Source: Charina bottae (Eukaryota; Chordata; Lepidosauria; Squamata; Charinaidae). Taken from it: 64,000 nucleotides of DNA. Made by a program: the position numbers and the translations under genes. Position 1 is the stretch's first letter, and every line of letters begins with the position of its first letter. Positions 56,691 to 64,000 of the stretch are shown one piece after another. The stretch is taken from NCBI GenBank assembly GCA_023362775.1, contig JALMGJ010000002.1, positions 75,927,414 through 75,991,413 of the forward strand, in the 5' to 3' direction. The notes below the pieces were generated by a model, which was not told the origin of the DNA, searched no databases, and saw only the letters and a list, made by a program, of their open reading frames with translations.

Positions 56691-59600
56691 ATGACTTATT
56701 GGACTATCAAAAACATATTATGGAATGACCATTATTGTCAACCAGTTGGCCCACTCCAGGTCTCAGCTGTAAAGCATTGTCATCTTAGGAGACTGAACAG
56801 ATATATCTTTTCTGTAGCTATAATAAAATAAAGCAGTAAGGATTGGGCACTGCAAATATGAAAAGATACCTTTTCCATTTGTTCCACAAATGGAGGTAAC
56901 TTTTCTAAATCATGGACTTTGTACTTCATTGCTCTCTCACATACATTACATATTTGGATAACAGCCCACTTGTATTTGTGATTCTATGAAAGATAATCTT
57001 GTGAGGCTTGAAACTTTCTCTTTTATCCCTGCCTTGCCCCCCATTTGGGGTGAGAAACAATTCCCACGAAGTGTTCTTTGTTTTGAGGGAATCTTAGATT
57101 TGTAAAAGGAAGTACCTGCAGAATACTGCACTCCCCCCCTCTGCACCGCAATGTTGTCTCTCTTAGCCCTTACCTTGAGTGGCAACTAACATAACCAGGA
57201 ACTGAAAAACTACTGCATCATCCAAACCAGAGCTTCTTGCTTGCAAACATGACAAGAAACATAAACCAGGACAAACCAACCAGCTTGGATGTCTCAGTAT
57301 GCTTTCAATTCCTGGTTAATTTAGCTGCTTTTGTTAATAGGAGGAGTAAAACAGGAGTGAAAAGGATGTATACAACAGTCTGCAGCAAATGAGCTGCAGG
57401 CATCAGCAAACAGCTCTTCACAGTAAATCAAGATAATACAGAATAATTAGTTGAGTTTATTGTTATGGTCACAAGACCAGCATACAGATACAGATATAAG
57501 AATGATCTTTCTGACACTGCAGTACATGCAAGAAGTATGCCTGGGGAGAAGGATGTATCGACACATCAAAGCTCTATGGAATCTTAAAGATATCTTTTCT
57601 TCTCTTTTCCTAAGAGCCTTTGTTGAACATCTGCCAGATAATGGCAATGACAATTTCAAAGTTGTCCTAATACATGCTGAAACATTGCCAGAGTGTTAGC
57701 TGAAACATTGCCAGAGTGTTAAATGAAGGCTATCTGAAAATATGACTGCCATTCCAGCAACAACAACATGTTTCATACTCAAATAAAAGCAAATATAACT
57801 AAGAACAAAAAGAACCAGAACTTGACTAGATTCCATGAATCTGAATCCTAGGAAGACAAGACAACTTCTGGAACTAATGATATGCATGCTTCATTTTCAT
57901 TTATAATCACAAAACCTTCAAACGTGTCTTATTTTTCTGCATATGCAAATACCTTGTTTACATATAGCATAATGGTAATTTTATGCATATTAAATAGACA
58001 ATTAAGGCAATTATATCCTGATGTCTGATTAGTAAAATTACAGGTTCACAATAATATGATACAGGTAACAATTATTTTGTTGGACCCAGAGATTAAGAAA
58101 CACAAAACTGGAAAATCTTTCCTTGGGACCAGTTTTGATGGCATAGGTCTCTAAAGACTCTCAGGTTTCACAATTCAGACTTTCCATTTTCACCAAAAAC
58201 TTCATCAAGCAATAAATGCTAGAAGAAAGGAAGGAATACTTTAACTATCCATCATCTTGATTTCAGTGATTGGACAGGGGCTGGGGAAAGCTAGCTTCAA
58301 ATCCTCAAATGACCATATTGATCAAGGAATGACTTGGAGCTAGATACCAACTCTAGCTCAGCTTATAAACCAGGATTGTTACTGTGAGAGTAAAATGGGT
58401 AATAACAATCCTGAGGTCCTAGAGAAAATAATGTCATATATATTTATGTAGGTGTGAAACCAACTCCTGATCTGGTCTATTCTATCTGCTTCAAGGCCAT
58501 CTCCCTAGTCCTTTACACCAGGTATATGTCTGTGTATGTAGGTATTAATGCAAAGGTCTATACATATCCAATAATAAGGATAAGGAGGAAACATTTTTCT
58601 TCATCACAGTGGCATAGACATTATTATTCTTATTTATTTATTTGTTTATTTATTTTTCAAATTTTGCCACCACCCATCTCCCCCCAGAAGAGGGACTGGG
58701 TGGTTACCTTAAAATTATTCTCTATTTTTATTTATCATTCACTATATTTTGGTTGCAATTAGATGGATATAACTGCAGATGTGGATATCATACCATGTGA
58801 CCTGAGAGACCACAGGCCTCCCTGCCGTGATGTTCTCAAGGCTAGATAACACAGGAATGGCATCCACATATAAGAAAATGTGAAAGAGGTTTTAGAAATG
58901 TGCCCCTAAGTGTAAAAAGTAAAGCCTCCTTTGAGTCAAGCTCAAGTTCTAGTGACTTCATGGACATGCCCATGTAATTTTCTTAAGGTAATTTGTCATT
59001 GATTTCTTCTAGGATGTTCTTTTGACTTCCCTGCTTAGTTTATAGCCTTGGTATTCAATATAAATGCCAACCAGGTATGGCCCTGGTTAGCTCACCTAAA
59101 TCAGCTAGGGTCACAAGCATACCTAGCCTAGGCAATTGTACCCAATTTGGATTTCATTTATTTTTGTTCCTTTAAATTATATCCAGTGTGGTTAATATAC
59201 ATACCAGTCAATTTTCTCTTCAATTTTCCACTAAAAAAGGATTTGTATATGAATCCAGAAACAAACAGTTATGATTATAGCTGCTAGAATTTATATTTAC
59301 AAAATGGTAGAATTTGCGTGTTCTTTCTTCACAGGAAGCTTTGAGAAAACGGTAGCAAAAGCTAACAGGTTTCTGTATCTGGTAAGTTTTGATGCACGTT
59401 TCCTTTACTCCCCCAAACAACGTAACATAGTACTGACAGGCTCCAAAAGCCGTCACACTTTTTTCTCTCATTCATCCATTTTTCCTCCCCTCCCCACCTT
59501 AATTGATAAAGAGATCTTGGACATTCAATCATTTGCAGTGTTGATCTAATAAAGATATTGCCTCTATGCATTTTTTTCCTGAAAAGCATGACTTTTGAAG

Positions 59601-61630
59601 GCTGAATGACATGTAACTGTGAAGCTACAGTAAAAAGCTAGGTCAGTTATTTTTGTTACTCAAAAGTATGGAGACCCAAGCCTGACTGGGATCCAGTCCC
59701 TTTGTTTGTTGCTATTTGCCTAGGAAATAATCCAGAAAACTGTACAAAAGAGAACAGACAAGAAAGGCAGTTATCACTAATGCTGTTATTTTTTAAAAAG
59801 CTCCATCATAAAAGGTTGCTAGTGATGTCACTGAAGCCAGGGAGGCTGCAGATCACTAGAGAAAAAGTGATACGAAGAAAGGTAGGCTACTTTGTAACTA
59901 AGGTATGTATAAGGATCCTGAATCACATCCCTGAGAATATCATTTACACTTAAATATGAAAGCAATTTCTTTCCCATCAAATGGAGGGAGAATGCTTTAA
60001 AAAGGGAGAAATAATTTCTGGCATAGACCTAGCATCATGTTCTTGTCGAAAATGAGCAGCTCATCCATCTCAAAAGAAGACACAATCCAGATATGTGAAC
60101 TGCATGGCAGACTTCACTGAGAATTGTGACCGCATTTACCCAAACACAATCTATTAGAGGTTTCATTGCCACAAGGATTAAAAATATGGACACAGGTAAG
60201 CTTCTGATTCCATTATGTACCCATCATTTAGGCGCACTGTCCACTAAATTTCATCTGGAAATATTTAGAAGTATGTGTCTGTGTGTGTTTTAATGTATAA
60301 AGAAAAAAAATGCAAATTGTGGTACTGTTGCCTTAAATGTAGAGTTGCATTAAATCAGATAGTCATATAATTCCTAAGAGGTAGGAAACATGTAATATGG
60401 AGTTTCTCAAACATGAAAACTTCTTGGCCCAAGTAAACTTGCATTAACCTAGGCAGTTGCACATGTTTGTAATTTTGCTGAAAAAGTACAGACAATGATA
60501 AAATACTGTCTGCTCTATTTCCCACTTTGAGAAGGAAAAAAAGGAATGTTTTACAAATTGACATACTGAAAGGCAAGACCAGCTTAATAACAAAACCATA
60601 AACCAGACTAGTACTCTATAAGAATAATGAGAAGAGGACATTTGTTTCTAAAGCTAGTTTGAGAAATAATTTAATGCACTAGAAGTAGACTGAATGCAAA
60701 TGTAGATTCTCATCTCTTACGCAAGATGCTTAGAAATTTCTCCACGAACCGAACTTCAGTTGGGAGTGGACATGGCTTTAGGGCAACTCACACAAAAAGA
60801 GATTAACTGCAATAGCTCCCTTCTAAATTGTTATATTGCAAAGTGGCCTTATGAATATGCCCCTGCATTGGCAGATTCACAAGTTATTAATAAGCATGCA
60901 AGACAGGATTCAAAAATAGGCTATGGAAGCTTCACTGCACTGCTTTCTGAGCTCGCCCATCCCAATTCTTCCCAGATTCATTCCTGAAACTTAGACAAGT
61001 TTTGAAAGTTGCTTCCCATACAAGACACAGAGCTACAATATATTCTAGTTGTATTGGATGTGGAAGCCATTCCAAACAACTCAGAACCCCGGCACTGTTT
61101 CTCTGAAATATCCAGGGGTTGGAAATGTGTTACCATATCAAAGAGAAGGTTTTTGCATGTTCATATTGTCACATGAAATTTATGGAAGTACTCAATATGT
61201 CCTTTTTTTGCGCTAGAAATATGAATCAGGTGTCAATGTTCAGGACAATTCATAGAACTGTCCAAAATATACCCTTAGTTTTATGTGAGTCTCTGTCTCA
61301 TGCTTCATACAGAATGTCACTTTCAAGCATCCACACAAATGCCTTGTTAGGGTCTTGAACTATGTGGAGAGCACTATTTGCAGGATGGATGAGGGGTAAG
61401 GTTGTTTCAGCCCATTCATATTATTTGCACAGTCAGAAGCCCTCCAGTATATAGATGGATACCTAAAGAGGCTACAGTGATATATAAAAGCAGCAAGGAA
61501 CTGCTACAGCTGCTCATTGATACTGGGCTATTGATACTGCTCATTGATACTGATATCTGGGCTGGAGGTCACTCCTCCACCTCAGAAGACACTGAGATCA
61601 ATGAACTGCCCTATAAAGAAGAGTAATAGG
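56691..61630. other. Long unannotated stretch (probable intron)
   Basis: About 5 kb without recognisable exons. One L2/CR1-type tail on the minus strand at 58620-58710 (ttatttatttgtttattta...accacccatctccccccagaagagggactgggtgg). Small ORFs show no domains. Confidence 0.5.
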
Positions 61631-61719
61631 TCTGTAGCTTGAATCATGTCAACTGGATTTCTATTTTCTCAGTGGAAACGTGAATGTGAAACGAAAATGA
61701 GTGTCCTTTTTCCTTTAGA

Positions 61720-61971
61720 CACTCATTTGAGGACATTAATGTTCACATTTTAGACAGAGAAGATAGGTGGTTTGAGAGAGGGGTCAAGGAATCCATTTAT
61801 GCCAACTTGGAAAATCCTTCCTTGAATAGAGGTGGGGGCCTCAGGCACAATCTTTCCCCCATCTTCCTCCCTGCTTTGTCTTCTGTGCCTAGGAAGATTA
61901 AGACCATTTCACAAGCTCAACAGCAGCATGGTGATCTTAACGATCCTCCTTTAGATGATAAAGGGACTTAG
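61720..61971 (+). pseudogene. PLE GIY-YIG endonuclease C-terminus
   Basis: Open 84-codon fragment without an ATG, starting HSFEDINVHILDREDRWFERG and ending at TAG 61969-61971 after NDPPLDDKGT. Nearly identical to the last 84 codons of the 8784-10232 ORF, including NPSLNRGGGLRHNLSPIF. The nuclease active core (YIGETKQPL) and RT are missing through truncation. The high similarity and open frame indicate a recent insertion from the same lineage as PLE 1. Confidence 0.88.
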
Positions 61972-62057
61972 AAATTAACATCTCAAATAACCATGACCTA
62001 GCCCCAGGTGTAAGGTCACACAGCTACCTAGAAACATATTTAGGATTCCCTTACTAA

Positions 62058-62115
62058 CTTTGCTCAGACTGAAGAAGCTCCTTGGATAAGGAGCGAAATG
62101 TTTCCACTGAGAAAA
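62058..62115 (+). ncRNA. Hammerhead-ribozyme-like motif in PLE 4
   Basis: CTGAAGA (62069-62075), stem II gctcctt/aaggagc (7 perfect bp, GGAT loop), GAAA (62095-62098), then TGTT. Stem I: ga/tc beside the core, a cac bulge, ctca/tgag, then ttt/aaa. The layout equals a type I hammerhead with minimal stem III. An ancestral CG at 62099-62100 would restore the stem III pair. Confidence 0.6.
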
Positions 62116-62185
62116 TAGAAATCCAGTTGACATGATTCAAGCTACAGACAATTCCACCTGGATGACTGAGAACCTTCATAGACAA

Positions 62186-63166
62186 GAGTAATAGGTCTTC
62201 ATCATGATGGTCTTGAATTAAATAAATACACAAACAAAATGGCCACAACTTATAAGACATCATTGGTCAACTTTTTTTTTTTAAAAAATGCTTATTTTAT
62301 TTTATTTTTCTTGTCTTGGAATTGCTCAGTTACAATTACATAGGCTGAAAGATGTGAGCATCCCACTCTACTTTCTCCATTAGTGTACTGCACCTTGAAT
62401 GGGACTGAGATGCTGGCATAATGAGTGAAAAGAAAAGTACTGCATGTGAAATTATAGTGCTTAACCTCAGTTGGAAATTCCTCTGATACGACATAAGCTG
62501 CATATTTTTTTTTTTAAAAAAACAGTATTTTAAAACTGTAACAGAAACAGAATGTATTAATAAAACATTATGAGGCTAGGTGGCCTGCTTATTTTCTAAA
62601 TTTGTACACGTACAAGCTGTTCATGTAAACATATCAGATACTTTAACTTTTCCCTGTCATATCTGACACTAAACTTGCCACTTAACTCAGTTCATTACAA
62701 CAGTTCATTTGATTCAGATGTTACTCAAAGGCTTTCTTTGCAGAACTGCCTACTGCCAATAAACTGACAAGCAGACAGTACTCTCTGCTAAAATGAATAT
62801 AATTTAAACTTGTATTACATGGAACTCAAAGTCACAGCAAGGATGCACAAAAACTCTGCACCTCATGAGCAAAGTAATTTGATATGGAGATCTATGATCT
62901 GATATCCTACATATTCTTGATATACTTCTATACTGTTGGATCACTGCTGTGAAATTAAGGAAAGGGAGATACAGTACCTAACTTTTCTCTCCTGATTTAA
63001 ATTTCAGTGATTTCCTATATGTGACCAACCTCAGTAAAGAACAATTTAAGATAAGGGAATTGGGCAGAATAAGAGAGTAAACCTTGATTCGCCCCAATCC
63101 AAATCATGGTTGCCATTCATTTAAAAAAAGGTGGGCAGGGGGAAGGGACATTTTAAGGTTAATATA
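62186..63166. other. Unannotated stretch
   Basis: AT-rich with poly-T/poly-A tracts at 62270-62286 and 62507-62522. No gene recognised. Confidence 0.5.
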
Positions 63167-63274
63167 TCTGGGCTGCAAAAATATGGGTGATTACTAGATG
63201 GCAAAAAAGAGAAGCAGAACATTCTACTTGCTTGCTGCCATCTAGTGATTATCTGGATTTTTACTGCCCATGTG
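63167..63274. mobile_element. Possible Tc1/mariner-type MITE
   Basis: About 108 bp with roughly 38-bp imperfect inverted ends meeting at tagatggca / tgccatcta and flanked by TA on both sides (63165-63166, 63275-63276). About three quarters of arm positions match by eye. No coding capacity. Confidence 0.42.
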
Positions 63275-63276
63275 TA

Positions 63277-64000
63277 GTAGCGTTAAAATATGTAATGATG
63301 GTGCTCCCAAGTCTTCTAATAAGTATAGCTTTGTGAAAGCTAGCCACTCTCTATTAGAAGTGGTGGGTGCATTTTGGCCCCACTGGATGTAGTCTTCAAA
63401 TACATTTTATTCTGGCAGATGTACAGAAAGACGTGAATAGCAGGAATAAACGGATATCCAATGAGACAATAATAAAAACAATCACTATTTTAATTTTGGC
63501 TATTAAAAGCCAACTCAAATAAAACTGTCTTGGAGACTTAATTTGACACTGGGGCTGTCAAACACCTTCAAAAGAAGAGCTTTGCAATGCATACAACCCA
63601 CAGCACACACAACACACCTGCTTTAAAACAATGAAAGCAACTGCACTTTTCGTGCAGCTGTTTTGGAAACTGCTCCCAACTGTCTCCATATGTGAATGCA
63701 TGCATGGTTGTCTTGCTTTCCTGCGTGTTTCAAAGCGCTTATTTCAGTGGCTTTGCACTAGCCATTAGATGCCTTTCACATGGAATATAATGTGAAGCCA
63801 GCCACATAGGCCTCTATTTACCTTTGGATTGCAGTCTCTGTTACAGCAAAGAAAAACATCATGGATGCTTCTTCACTGCATATCTATTTCCACCCAACTC
63901 CACAGTAAGAGAACAAGTTTTCCCTGAACTGATATAAATATTTTCATGATAAATCTACTTCTTATTCATTCATTCATTTATTTAAACAGCATTTGCAAAC
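63277..64000. other. Unannotated stretch with an unclassified repeat
   Basis: Contains the second copy (63585-63720) of the repeat at 56020-56175; otherwise nothing recognised. Confidence 0.45.

Larger units (their letters stand above)
61631..62185 (+). mobile_element. Penelope-like element 4 with inverted 5' end
   Basis: Plus strand, related to PLE 1. The left 50 bp (61631-61680, gtctgtagcttgaatcatgtcaactgg...) are the reverse complement of its own 3' part (62101-62147). Then 61697-61718 is an inverted piece of the coding region (complement of cta-aag-gaa-aaa-gga-cac), after which the element turns to plus orientation. It ends near 62185 at gatgactgagaaccttcatagac. Confidence 0.85.

Noticed and set aside
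56868..56950. Exon-like minus-strand segment reading MKYKVHDLEKLPPFVEQMEK before a GT
   Set aside because: It has a donor-like end but no good acceptor and does not match the alpha2delta-3 sequence I know for this part of the protein.

Overview
This window looks like nuclear DNA of a squamate reptile (lizard, gecko or snake). It is AT-rich, gene-poor and dominated by interspersed repeats. The evidence for a squamate is two tRNA-derived SINEs with a BovB-type (ACCTTT) tail, the Sauria-SINE arrangement, together with several BovB LINE copies, many L2/CR1-group LINE 3' ends, Penelope-like elements and hAT MITEs. No bacterial-type genes, operons, rRNA genes or CRISPR arrays are present.

The only host coding sequence I can support is two short exons on the minus strand, at 53778-53867 and 51102-51215. 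Both are in phase 0 with good splice sites. They encode consecutive pieces of the von Willebrand factor A domain of a voltage-gated calcium channel alpha2delta subunit, best matching CACNA2D3. The gene is transcribed right to left. The rest of the window is probably intron of this locus; the human gene is known for very large introns, so this is an inference.

Layout: 0.8-3.4 kb holds two SINEs and two palindromic hAT MITEs. 6.6-14.3 kb is a repeat cluster with L2 ends, a Penelope-like element (PLE) with RT and GIY-YIG endonuclease, a near-identical 1.9-kb tandem duplication of half of it, and a third PLE with a foldback end. 19-24 kb has BovB and L2 ends and three hAT MITEs. 24.6-28.1 kb is a nearly full-length but broken LINE (APE endonuclease, RT, C-terminal zinc finger), followed by L2 fragments to 29.5 kb. 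35.3-37.4 kb has a 5'-truncated BovB and a second type of PLE. 38-40 kb is an old BovB interrupted by an L2 tail. 40.7 kb has the second Sauria-type SINE. 42.15-47.93 kb is a complete-ended Ty3/gypsy chromovirus-like LTR retrotransposon with 382-bp LTRs and a 5-bp target duplication; its gag-pol is broken in many places. 49-54 kb has a 0.48-kb dispersed duplication flanking the last visible exon. 61.6-62.2 kb is a fourth PLE fragment with an inverted 5' end.

The most rewarding non-obvious signal is in the PLE 3' ends: four copies from two PLE types carry a hammerhead-ribozyme-like core (CUGAAGA, stem II, GAAA) with a plausible stem I. This fits hammerhead ribozymes already described for PLEs. 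I see no convincing undescribed multi-gene system. The novelty here lies in element structure and rearrangement.
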